Position numbers and translations under genes: made by a program. Positions 1 to 7,384 of a stretch of 11,181 nucleotides of DNA are shown here, in pieces (position 1 is the first letter of the stretch; every line of letters begins with the position of its first letter). The notes under the pieces are model-generated. The model was given only the letters and a program-made list of their open reading frames with translations. It ran no database searches and was not told where the DNA came from. This DNA is from JBDSLU01 sp039916225 (GTDB taxonomy: Bacteria; Acidobacteriota; Vicinamibacteria; Vicinamibacterales; Vicinamibacteraceae): the NCBI GenBank assembly GCA_039916225.1, contig JBDSLU010000296.1:1-11181 (forward strand), given 5' to 3'.

Positions 1-2606
1 GCCCGCTCGATGGGCATCGCCGCGCCGGCGGCGCGCCGCGCCGAGGCGTCGGCATCGTCGAGCGCCCATAGCTCCGCAACCCCGCGCTCGATGCGCGTCC
101 CCTGGTGGAGCGCGCCGGGGACGAAAGCCCCTCCCGCCTGCCGCACCGCGGCTGCCGCACCGGCCAGCGTGAGGGCCCGATCGCGATCGCCATCGACCAG
201 CGCGGCGCAGGCAAAGGCTTCGAGGGCGATGGCGACGCCGAGCCGCTGGTTGATGCGCTCGAAGGCGTCGAGCGCCTCGCCGAACAGCGCGTAGGTCGTC
301 GCGATGTCGCCTTCCTCGCAGGCCAGGTGGCCGAGATCGATGGCCGACCGCGCCATGCCCATCACGTCGCCGACGGAACGGAACAGGTCGGCCCCACGCT
401 GGTAGCGAACCCGCGCGTCGGCCCGATCGCCGGCCGATCGCGCCACGTCGCCGAGGTGGTTGAGCGACCAGGCCTGGCCGCTGGTCTGGCCGGCCTGGCC
501 GAACAGGTCGTGCGCTTCCGCCAGCGCCGCCTGGGCATCGGCATAGTCGCCCTGCCGGCGCCGGACGTCAGCCAGGTTACTGAGCGCGGTGGCCACGGCG
601 ACGCGATCGCCGAGCTGCCGGCAGATGCTCACGCTCTCCTCGAGGCAGGCGCGGGCGACGGCATAGTCGCCGACGAATCGGTAGTTGACGCCGAGGTTGT
701 TCAACTGCCCGACGACGCCGCGCAGGTCGCCCAGCTCTCGGTAGATCGACAGCGCCTCCCGTTCGGCGGTCGTCGCGTCGTGCACCGGCGCCAGCAGGCT
801 GCCGTGAGCGATGGCGGTGGCCCGGGCCCGGGTCCGCCCCGCCAGCCCCGGCAGCCGCAGCAGCGCCTGGAAGCGGGCGAAGCCCTCGAGGCGATGGTCG
901 CGGCGATCCCAGTAGTCGGACAGGGCCAGCGCCAGGCGCAGCGCCCAGTCGTCGTCGTGCGTGGCGATCAGATGATCGAAGGCGGCGCGGTGATTGTCGT
1001 GCTCGCGCTGGCAGCGCGCCAGCCACTCCTCGCGCTGCGCCGGGGAAATCGGCCCCAACCCTTCCTCGGCGAGGACCAGGCAGTAGGCGGCGTGGGCGCG
1101 GCGGGTGACCGGATGCTCGCCGCTGGCATCGAGCTGCTCCAGCGCGTACTCCCGCACCGTCTCGAGCATCGCGAAGCGCCGCTCGTCGGGTGACGCGTCC
1201 ACTTCCTGGATCAGGCTCTTGTCGACGAGCGACGACATCCCGTCGAGCACGGAGAGGCCGGAATCCTGGCGCGGATTGCACACCGCCTCGGCAGCCTCGA
1301 GCGTGCACGAGCCGGCGAACACCGCGAGACGCCGGAACAGGCGCTTCTCGCCGTCGGTCAGCAGCTCGTGGCTCCAGTCGATGGCCTGGCGCAGCGTCTG
1401 CTGACGCACCGGCAGGTCGGGGCCACCGCCGGTGAGCAGGGCCAGCCGCCGTTCCAGGCGGCCGAGCATCTGCGTCGGCGAGAGAATGCGGACCCGCGCC
1501 GCCGCCAGCTCGATGGCCAGCGGCAGTCCGTCCAGCCGGGCGCAGATCTCGGCGATGGAGGCGGCGTTCTCGGTGGTCAGGGCGAAGTCCGGCTGGCGTG
1601 CCGCGGCCTGGCGGACGAACAACGCGACGGCCGGATTGCGTGCCAGCACGTCGAGCGCCGGCAGCCGGGCCATGTCCGGCACCGGCAGCGGTCGGACGGG
1701 GATGCACTGCTCGCCCGACACGTGCAGCACGGCGCGGCTGGTCACGAGCAGCGTCAGCGCGGTCGTCGACTCGACCAGGTCGACGAGCAGCGGCGCCGCC
1801 GCCAGCAGCTGCTCGAAGTTGTCGAGGACCAGCAGGGTGCGCTCGCGGATGGTGGCGCGGACGTAGGCCGGCAACGCGTCACCGACCGAACCGCGCTCGA
1901 TGCGCGACAGGCCGAGGGCCTGGGCCAGCGTCGGCGCGACGTCGGCGGCGTCGGCCAGCGCGCCGAGGCTGACGAACGAGACGCCGCCCGGGAAATCGGC
2001 GTCGGCCTCGGCGGCGACCTGCAGCGCCAGCCGCGTCTTGCCGCTCCCGCCGGGGCCGGCCAGGGTCAGCACGCGGCAGCGCCCCGCGCGCAGGGCAGCG
2101 AGGATCGCGGCCACCTCGACGTCTCGCCCGATCAGCGTCGTGCGAGGGATGGGCAGGGGCGCGGCCGACGCGGCGGCGCGCGACGCCACAGGCAGCGGCC
2201 ACGTCCAGTCCGGGCCGGCGGAGACGGCCGGAGCCGGCGCCGCGACCGTCACCTCGTGGAAGCGCGGCAGGTAGCTGCCGGTCGGCACCACGATGGCCAT
2301 CCCGTCCGGGTGCCCGGCGCCGGCGTAGTACTGCTCCAGCTTGGAGCGCAGACGGCGCGCCTGGACGCGCACGATCGTATCGGCGCGCGGGTCGAAGCCC
2401 TCCCCGCGCCCGAAGACCTCGACGCCGATGGCGTACTCCTTCAGCGAGTCGGCCCGGCCGGCCAGCGTCTCGTCGACGACGTAGGCGAGGAAGCGGCGCA
2501 GGCTGGGCGCCTTCGAGAAGCTGTCGCTGTCGAGCACGCGGCGGGCGTGGGCTCGCACACGCTCCGTGTCGAGGGCCGCCTGCGGCCGCTGCTCACGCTC
2601 TGTCAC
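1..2606 (-). CDS. Winged-helix-like N-terminal domain / signalling ATPase / TPR transcriptional regulator (3' end cut by window edge)
   Basis: The frame is open from a GTG at 2606 to the left edge, 868 codons, with no stop. Residues about 17-117 match a conserved N-terminal domain (LRRFLAYVV, LKEYAIGVEVF, DPRADTIVRVQARRLRSKL, then PTGSYLPRF). I know this domain from in front of TPR, WD40/TolB and cyclase-type proteins, and I infer that it binds DNA. Residues 184-191 are a Walker A motif (GPGGSGKT, Lys190). LVLDNFEQL at 259-267 is Walker B, and GLPLAIEL at 360-367 is the usual motif of the COG3903/AfsR/LuxR-like ATPases. The C-terminal part holds at least five TPR-like repeats of exactly 40 residues (628-827). 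The likely role is an ATP-dependent cytoplasmic regulator that senses a ligand or partner through its TPR part. The start follows a GAGG sequence, and in-frame stops lie just upstream (TTG at 2609 is an alternative). It is divergent from the 2774-7243 genes, its likely targets. Confidence 0.88.
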   Translation of the reverse strand, partial: MTEREQRPQAALDTERVRAHARRVLDSDSFSKAPSLRRFLAYVVDETLAGRADSLKEYAIGVEVFGRGEGFDPRADTIVRVQARRLRSKLEQYYAGAGHPDGMAIVVPTGSYLPRFHEVTVAAPAPAVSAGPDWTWPLPVASRAAASAAPLPIPRTTLIGRDVEVAAILAALRAGRCRVLTLAGPGGSGKTRLALQVAAEADADFPGGVSFVSLGALADAADVAPTLAQALGLSRIERGSVGDALPAYVRATIRERTLLVLDNFEQLLAAAPLLVDLVESTTALTLLVTSRAVLHVSGEQCIPVRPLPVPDMARLPALDVLARNPAVALFVRQAAARQPDFALTTENAASIAEICARLDGLPLAIELAAARVRILSPTQMLGRLERRLALLTGGGPDLPVRQQTLRQAIDWSHELLTDGEKRLFRRLAVFAGSCTLEAAEAVCNPRQDSGLSVLDGMSSLVDKSLIQEVDASPDERRFAMLETVREYALEQLDASGEHPVTRRAHAAYCLVLAEEGLGPISPAQREEWLARCQREHDNHRAAFDHLIATHDDDWALRLALALSDYWDRRDHRLEGFARFQALLRLPGLAGRTRARATAIAHGSLLAPVHDATTAEREALSIYRELGDLRGVVGQLNNLGVNYRFVGDYAVARACLEESVSICRQLGDRVAVATALSNLADVRRRQGDYADAQAALAEAHDLFGQAGQTSGQAWSLNHLGDVARSAGDRADARVRYQRGADLFRSVGDVMGMARSAIDLGHLACEEGDIATTYALFGEALDAFERINQRLGVAIALEAFACAALVDGDRDRALTLAGAAAAVRQAGGAFVPGALHQGTRIERGVAELWALDDADASARRAAGAAMPIER

Positions 2607-2662
2607 CAACCACCCTCATCACCGCCCCTACAACGAGCTACTACGGCGAGGCGAACGGCCTG

Positions 2663-2687
2663 GTCACCGTGTCACGGTGACGTCACC
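2663..2687. promoter_or_regulatory. Candidate operator: two overlapping perfect palindromes in a divergent gap
   Basis: Bases 2663-2681 form a perfect inverted repeat of two 9-base arms around one central base (GTCACCGTG, T, CACGGTGAC). Bases 2676-2687 form a perfect 12-base palindrome (GGTGACGTCACC) that shares GGTGAC with the first. The half-site GTCACC/GGTGAC therefore occurs three times in 25 bases. The site lies 57 bases upstream of the regulator start at 2606 and 87 bases upstream of the start at 2774. That position suits an operator controlling both directions, including autoregulation. An RNA hairpin in either leader is the alternative. That it is a binding site is inferred; the symmetry itself is seen directly. 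Confidence 0.5.
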
Positions 2688-2773
2688 CCCGGTCTCTCCC
2701 GGACAGGGGCGCCCGACCGCGAGAATACCGCATCGAACGCCCCCAACATGCGAAAGAGACAGGTGCGACGGAG

Positions 2774-3343
2774 ATGATGACGAAGATGCAACAGGCGATG
2801 TGGTTCGGGCTGGCTGCGGCCCTCTCGTGTGGGTCGGCGAGCCCGGCGGAGGCCCAGAGCTTCGGCCAGGGGACGGGGCTGGTCCAGGTCGTCCAGCGCG
2901 CCATCGAGCGCTATCGCGATCCGGTCGAAGCGGAGGGGCAGGGCTGGAAGTCGGCCGACGCCTGCGTGAGCAGCCCCGAGGAAGGCGCGATGGGGGTGCA
3001 CTTCATCAAGGGCTCGATCCTGTTCGACGGCAAGTTCGACCCGCAGGAGCCGGAGGCGCTGATCTACGAGGTCACCGACCGGCGGATCCGCCTGGTGGGA
3101 GTGGAATTCATCATCACGGCCGCCGAGTGGCACGCGCAGAACGGCGCCGCGCCGCCGGTGATCCTGGGCCAGCAGACGAACTTCGTCGGCTCGCCCAACC
3201 GTTTCGGCCTGCCTGCCTTCTACGAGCTGCACGTCTGGGCGTTTCGAAACAACACCAAGGGTACCTACGTGGACTTCAACCCGGCCGTCTCGTGCGATGG
3301 CTTCGAACCCGCGTCGGCCAGTCACGTGCACGGCCCGCGGTAG
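2774..3343 (+). CDS. Small secreted protein of unknown function
   Basis: This 189-residue protein has a clear Sec signal peptide: basic start, hydrophobic core at about residues 8-22, and an AEA/QS type I cleavage site after residue 27. Cys19 does not fit a lipobox. The mature part has two cysteines, Cys64 and Cys174, that could form a disulfide. A conserved-looking stretch, SPNRFGLPAFYELHVWAFRN at about 140-159 followed by KGTYVDFNP and VSCD, resembles a family of hypothetical periplasmic or extracellular proteins I recall from Gram-negative bacteria without an assigned function. No catalytic motif is evident. Three in-frame ATGs (2774, 2777, 2786) are possible starts. GGAG at 2770-2773 abuts the first, so 2777 or 2786 may be used; 2774 is given as the longest. 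It leads the three-gene run and is divergent from the regulator. Confidence 0.8.
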   Translation: MMTKMQQAMWFGLAAALSCGSASPAEAQSFGQGTGLVQVVQRAIERYRDPVEAEGQGWKSADACVSSPEEGAMGVHFIKGSILFDGKFDPQEPEALIYEVTDRRIRLVGVEFIITAAEWHAQNGAAPPVILGQQTNFVGSPNRFGLPAFYELHVWAFRNNTKGTYVDFNPAVSCDGFEPASASHVHGPR

Positions 3344-3371
3344 CTCGCGTTCTTTACTCGAGGAGACCCCA

Positions 3372-4757
3372 GTGAACGTTCCCGCTCGCGCCATCGACAC
3401 GCAAACCCTGATTTCCGTCTTGGCCGGCTCGATTCTCGTGCCCGGCGATGCCACCTACGACGAGGTGCGTGCCATCTGGAACGCGATGATCGATCGCCGG
3501 CCGGCGGTCATCGTGCGGTGCGCCAATGCCGCCGACGTGACGACCGCGATCGGCTTCGCGCGTGAGCGGGGACTCGAGATCTCCATCCGCGGCGGCGGTC
3601 ACAACATCGCCGGCACGTCGGTCTGCGACGGCGGCGTGATGATCGACCTGTCGCTGATGAAGCAGGTCCGGGTCGACGCCGCGGCCCGGCGCGCCTGGGT
3701 CGAGCCAGGAGCGCTGCTCGCCGACGTCGATCGGGCGACGCTGGCGCACGGCCTGGTCACGCCGCTCGGCATCAACTCGACGACCGGCATCGCCGGCTTG
3801 ACTCTCGGCGGGGGCTTCGGCTGGTTGACCCGTACGCACGGGCTGACCGTCGACAACCTGATCGCCGTGTGGATCGTTGGCGCCGACAGCGTGCTGCGAC
3901 GGGCCAGCGTCGACGAGAACGCGGATCTGTTCTGGGCCATTCGCGGCGGCGGCGGCAACTTTGGCGTCGTCACGGAGTTCGAGTTCGCGCTGCATCCGAT
4001 CGCGAACGACGTGCTCGCCGGCCTGCTGGTGTTCCCGATGGCGCACGTCGACGAGATCCTGCGCCAGTATCGCGACTTCGTGGCGCAGGCGCCCGAGGCC
4101 CTGAACGTCTGGGTGGTGCTGCGCAAGGCGCCGCCGCTGCCCTTCCTGCCGGCCGAGGTGCACGGCCAGGAGGTCGTCGTGCTCGCGGTGTTCTACACCG
4201 GCGACGCCGGCGACGGCGCGTCCCACATCGACCGGCTCCGGCAGTTCGGACCGGTGCTCGGCGAGCACGTCGGCCCGGTTCCCTACGGCGCCTGGCAGCA
4301 GGCCTTCGATCCGCTGCTCGCGGCGGGTGCGCGCAACTACTGGAAGTCGCACAACTTCACCGAGCTGGCCGACGGCGCGCTCGCGGCCCTGGCCCGCTAC
4401 GCGACCCAGCTGCCATCGGACCAGAGCGAGATCTTCGTCGCTCTGGTGTCGGGCGCCGCCAACCGCGTGCCCTCCGGCGCGATGGCCTACCCGAACCGCG
4501 ACACGCGGCTGGTGGTCAACGTGCACGCCCGCTGGGAGGATGCCGCATCGGACGGCGCGTGCGTGGATTGGGCGCGGGCGTTCTACGCGGCTTCGGCGCC
4601 GTTCGCGTCGGCCGGCGCCTACGTCAACTTCATGACCGGTGACGAGGCGGCGCGCGTCCCGGCCGCCTATGGGGCCAACTACGCGCGGCTCGTCGAGTTG
4701 AAGCGGCGCTTCGACCCGGACAACGTGTTTCACGTCAATCAGAACATCGCGCCGTAA
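3372..4757 (+). CDS. FAD-linked oxidoreductase, berberine-bridge (BBE-like) family
   Basis: This 461-residue enzyme has the PCMH/VAO fold: an FAD_binding_4 domain over about residues 40-180 and a C-terminal BBE domain (433-461, starting YGANYARL and ending NQNIAP). RGGGHN at 73-78 carries His77, the family's usual site of covalent attachment to the flavin 8-alpha position. AGLTLGGGFGWL at 141-152 is the pyrophosphate-binding loop. In bicovalent members a cysteine precedes this loop; here the segment reads LGINSTTG (132-139), so attachment is probably through histidine only. Family members oxidise alcohols, sugars or alkaloid-like compounds with O2; the substrate cannot be read from sequence. 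No signal peptide is present, so it is probably cytoplasmic. The GTG at 3372 is preferred over an upstream in-frame ATG at 3297 because AGGAG at 3361-3365 is well spaced and the upstream extension overlaps the preceding gene. The gap to that gene is 28 bases, implying one transcript. Confidence 0.92.
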   Translation: MNVPARAIDTQTLISVLAGSILVPGDATYDEVRAIWNAMIDRRPAVIVRCANAADVTTAIGFARERGLEISIRGGGHNIAGTSVCDGGVMIDLSLMKQVRVDAAARRAWVEPGALLADVDRATLAHGLVTPLGINSTTGIAGLTLGGGFGWLTRTHGLTVDNLIAVWIVGADSVLRRASVDENADLFWAIRGGGGNFGVVTEFEFALHPIANDVLAGLLVFPMAHVDEILRQYRDFVAQAPEALNVWVVLRKAPPLPFLPAEVHGQEVVVLAVFYTGDAGDGASHIDRLRQFGPVLGEHVGPVPYGAWQQAFDPLLAAGARNYWKSHNFTELADGALAALARYATQLPSDQSEIFVALVSGAANRVPSGAMAYPNRDTRLVVNVHARWEDAASDGACVDWARAFYAASAPFASAGAYVNFMTGDEAARVPAAYGANYARLVELKRRFDPDNVFHVNQNIAP

Positions 4758-4770
4758 ACCTCGGGTGGGG

Positions 4771-4809
4771 GTCCTCCGTCACAGGTGGAGGTACCCTGTC
4801 CTGGAGGAC
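4771..4809 (+). promoter_or_regulatory. Hairpin that would sequester the permease Shine-Dalgarno sequence
   Basis: In the 59-base gap before the permease, GTCCTCC (4771-4777) is a perfect complement of GGAGGAC (4803-4809), which contains the ribosome binding site of the gene starting at 4817. Inside this 7-bp stem, ACAGG (4781-4785) pairs in register with CCTGT (4795-4799) across a symmetric 3x3 internal loop. A second GGAGG at 4787-4791 could instead pair with CCTCC (4773-4777), leaving the true site free. The two folds are mutually exclusive, which would allow a translational switch. There is no T-tract, so a Rho-independent terminator for the oxidoreductase is unlikely. Function is inferred. 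Confidence 0.35.
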
Positions 4810-4816
4810 GGCCGCG

Positions 4817-7243
4817 ATGATGGATGACGTTCGCTACGCGTTCCGGCAGCTGCGCCGACACCCCGCGGTCGCCCTCCTGGCGATCGTCACGCTGGCCGTC
4901 GGCATCGGCGCGGCGGCGGCCATGTTCGGGCTGGTGCAGGGCGTCCTGCTGTCGCCGCCACCTTTCGCGCAGCCCGATCGGCTGGTGCTCGTGAGCCCGG
5001 TGCGCGTCGACGGCCAGCCCTACGACCGCCCCGCGACGAGTGGCCAGTGGCTCTCCTGGCGACGGGCGCGAACCCTCGAGCGGACGGCGATGTACCGCTG
5101 GACGTTCAACTTCCTGGTTCGCGGCGACGGCAGCCGATCCGTGGGCGGCATGAACGTCACCCGCGACTGGTTCGACGTCGTCGGCGTGAAACCGCTGATG
5201 GGCCGGACCTTCACCGCGAACGAGGCCGGCCGGCCCGGCGTGGCGCCGACGGCCATCGTCCTCGGCTACGACCTCTGGCAGCGCGAGTTCGGCGGCGACC
5301 GCGACATCATCGGCAAGCCGGTGACCCTCAGCCGGATGCCGGCGCCGCTGCCGGTCGTCGGCGTGATGCCGCCCGGACTCCGCTTCCTGCCGGATGCGGG
5401 CGCCGCCGCCGAGCCCAACTACGACATCGACGCCAAGGTCGACTTCTGGCTCGGGGTGACACCCGACGAGTCGCACCCCGAACGGGGCGCCGGCAACCTC
5501 ATCGCCCGCCTCGCCCGGGGCGCGACCGCCCGCGACGCCCAAGTGGAGCTCGCGGCGATGTCCGGCGCGATCGCCGCCGCCGATGCGCGACTGGCCGGCC
5601 TGACGACGACGGCCACGCCCGTCCAATCCGTCCTCAACCGTGACGGCGAGCGCCTGCTGGTGCCGCTGTTCGGCGCCGTCGGCCTGCTGTTCCTGATCGC
5701 CTGCGCCAACGTGAGCGGCCTGCTGGTCGCGCGGGGTCTGCAGCGCCAGCAGGAGTACGCCACCCGCGCCGCGATCGGCGCCGGTCGGGCCAGGCTGTTC
5801 CGGCTGGTGCTGATCGAGGCGATCACCGTCGCCCTCACCGCCGCGGTGCTGGGCGCCGGCCTCGCCTACGGCATCGTCGCCGTACTGCGGGCGATCGGCG
5901 GCCGCGCCGTCCCGCGGGCCGACGCCGTCCAGGTCGGCTGGCCGGTACTGCTCTTCGGCGTCCTGGCGGCGCTCGTCGCCGGCATCGTCGCCGGTGTCCT
6001 GCCGGCCGTCCGCGCCTCGTGGGGCGATCGCTTCACGCTGCTCAAGGGATCGCGGACCTCGGTCGGCCGCGTCGAGCGCCGGCTCCTCGCCAGCGTCGCC
6101 GCCGTGCAGGTGATGCTCACCGTTTCGCTGCTGGCCGGCGCCGCGCTGCTCCTCCGCACCGCGCAGAATCTCGACCGCGTGCATCCCGGCTACGACACCG
6201 AGCACATCCTGGCGATGACGGTTACCCACGTCGGGCCTCGCGACCAGAGCCGTGCCTTCCACGAGCAGGCGCTGGAGCGCGTCGCCGCGATCCCGGGCGT
6301 CCGCCACGCCGCGTTCGCCTGGGGCGTGCCGCTGACCGGCAACAGCTGGCCAGCGGAGATTGAGGTGGCCGGCCGCGCCGCCGCATCCTCGGCCATCGTC
6401 GATCGCATCAGCCTGCCGCTGCGGGCGGTGACCGAGGACTACTTCGCGGTGATGAGCATGCGCCTGGTGAACGGCCGGCTGTTCCTGCCAACCGACAACG
6501 ACGGAGCGCCACGGGCCGTCATCGTCAACCAGGCCTTCGTCCGTCAGCATCTCGGCGACGGCGTGGCCCTGGGCCGGCAGCTGCGCTCGCCGGGCGATGA
6601 CAAGCCGTTCACCATCGTCGGCGTGATCGCCGACACCCGGACCGAGCGCCTGCGCGAGCGGCCCGAGCCCGAACTGTATGTCTCGTTCCGCCAGAACGGG
6701 GCGTTCTCCAAGCACCTGGTCGTCCGCGCGGCCGGGGACCCGCTGGCGCTGGCGCCGCAGGTACGGACCGCGCTGCGGGCGCTGCAGCCGACCGTCGCGG
6801 TCGAGCACGTCACGACCATGGACGCGATCCGCCGCCAGTCGACGGCGGCGCAGACGTTCGCCTTGCGCCTGCTGGCCGCCTTCGCCATCGTGGCGACGCT
6901 GCTCGCAGCCGTCGGGCTCTACGGCGTGCTGTCGTTGTCGGCGGGCGCGCGGACGAAGGAACTGGCGGTGCGGCAGGCGATCGGCGCCAAGCGGCACCAG
7001 GTCATCGCCCTGGTCCTCGGCGAGGGCGCCCGTCTGGTCGCGATCGGTGTCGCGTGTGGCCTGGTCGGCGCCCTGCTCGTCGGCCGGCTGCTTCAGGCCC
7101 TGCTGTTCGACGTGACCGCGACCGATCCCACGTCGCTTGGCGGCGCGGCGCTCGCCTTCGCTGGCGTCGCCGCGCTCGCCTGCCTGCTGCCGGCGTGGCG
7201 GGCCGGCCGCGTCGATGTGTCCGCGGCGCTGCGGCAGGGCTGA
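4817..7243 (+). CDS. ADOP-family orphan permease (FtsX/MacB-like)
   Basis: This 808-residue inner-membrane protein has the duplicated MacB_PCD/FtsX layout of the acidobacterial duplicated orphan permeases. It opens with DDVRYAFRQLRRHPAVALLA and a first membrane segment at about 15-40. A periplasmic domain follows (45-280), then three membrane segments near 280-308, 332-356 and 377-400. The second half has a membrane segment at 423-446, a periplasmic domain (447-680) and three more segments near 682-706, 729-757 and 774-795. It ends in the typical LLPAWRAGRVDVSAALRQG. Related MacB-type permeases work with an ABC ATPase as mechanotransmission exporters; no partner ATPase is encoded nearby, as is usual for ADOPs. 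ADOP genes often follow a PadR-type regulator; here an oxidoreductase precedes instead. GGAGG at 4803-4807 sits 9 bases before the ATG; a second ATG follows at 4820. The substrate is unknown. Confidence 0.93.
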   Translation: MMDDVRYAFRQLRRHPAVALLAIVTLAVGIGAAAAMFGLVQGVLLSPPPFAQPDRLVLVSPVRVDGQPYDRPATSGQWLSWRRARTLERTAMYRWTFNFLVRGDGSRSVGGMNVTRDWFDVVGVKPLMGRTFTANEAGRPGVAPTAIVLGYDLWQREFGGDRDIIGKPVTLSRMPAPLPVVGVMPPGLRFLPDAGAAAEPNYDIDAKVDFWLGVTPDESHPERGAGNLIARLARGATARDAQVELAAMSGAIAAADARLAGLTTTATPVQSVLNRDGERLLVPLFGAVGLLFLIACANVSGLLVARGLQRQQEYATRAAIGAGRARLFRLVLIEAITVALTAAVLGAGLAYGIVAVLRAIGGRAVPRADAVQVGWPVLLFGVLAALVAGIVAGVLPAVRASWGDRFTLLKGSRTSVGRVERRLLASVAAVQVMLTVSLLAGAALLLRTAQNLDRVHPGYDTEHILAMTVTHVGPRDQSRAFHEQALERVAAIPGVRHAAFAWGVPLTGNSWPAEIEVAGRAAASSAIVDRISLPLRAVTEDYFAVMSMRLVNGRLFLPTDNDGAPRAVIVNQAFVRQHLGDGVALGRQLRSPGDDKPFTIVGVIADTRTERLRERPEPELYVSFRQNGAFSKHLVVRAAGDPLALAPQVRTALRALQPTVAVEHVTTMDAIRRQSTAAQTFALRLLAAFAIVATLLAAVGLYGVLSLSAGARTKELAVRQAIGAKRHQVIALVLGEGARLVAIGVACGLVGALLVGRLLQALLFDVTATDPTSLGGAALAFAGVAALACLLPAWRAGRVDVSAALRQG

Positions 7244-7247
7244 AGAG

Positions 7248-7374
7248 CCAACTCCCAACTCCCACCTTCCAACTCCCAAGGCACTCCCAACGGCCAACTT
7301 CCAAGGCGGGCGAGCCGGTTGGGCGTTGGGAATTGGGAGTGCCTTGGCAGTTGGTCGTTGGAGATTGGAAATTG
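7248..7374. repeat. Heptad-repeat array forming a long inverted repeat between convergent genes
   Basis: The left half is made of seven-base units of the form CCAANNN (CCAACTC at 7248 and 7255, then variants at 7262, 7269, 7276, 7287, 7294 and 7301), with one four-base insertion at 7283-7286. The right half is made of TTGGNNN units from 7319 to about 7374, also with one four-base interruption. The halves are complementary: 7269-7290 pairs with 7333-7354 at 21 of 22 positions, and weaker pairing extends outward to 7249 and 7374. The array fills the gap between the permease stop (7243) and the stop of the minus-strand gene (7385-7387). It may act as a bidirectional transcription terminator or RNA-protecting hairpin, or it may be a dispersed REP-like element. 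It lacks a clean T-tract. Confidence 0.8.
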
Positions 7375-7384
7375 AAGCGCAGCG

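Noticed and set aside
2714..2735. AT-richer stretch (GAATACC) as a -10 promoter box for the 2774 gene
   Set aside because: There is no convincing -35 partner at 16-18 bases, and one weak hexamer is not enough in this composition.
2692..2760. GTCTCT at 2692-2697 and AGAGAC at 2755-2760 as an inverted repeat
   Set aside because: Six-base arms separated by 57 bases are expected by chance and pair too weakly to matter.
105..2777. Two long plus-strand frames (105-1193 and 1368-2777) opposite the regulator
   Set aside because: The minus strand encodes Walker A, Walker B and TPR motifs in one continuous frame. The plus translations are low-complexity shadows.
3297..3371. ATG at 3297 as start of the flavoenzyme
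   Set aside because: It overlaps the end of the secreted-protein gene and has no ribosome binding site, whereas GTG at 3372 has AGGAG six bases upstream.
3354..4733. Minus-strand frame of 459 codons opposite the flavoenzyme
   Set aside because: The plus strand carries the FAD-binding and BBE motifs; the antisense product has no domain and is Arg/Asp/His-rich.
4739..7297. Minus-strand open frame of about 850 codons opposite the permease
   Set aside because: Its translation is rich in Arg, Gly, Gln, Asp and His with no domain, while the plus strand encodes a clear ADOP permease. Long antisense frames are expected where third positions are nearly all G or C.
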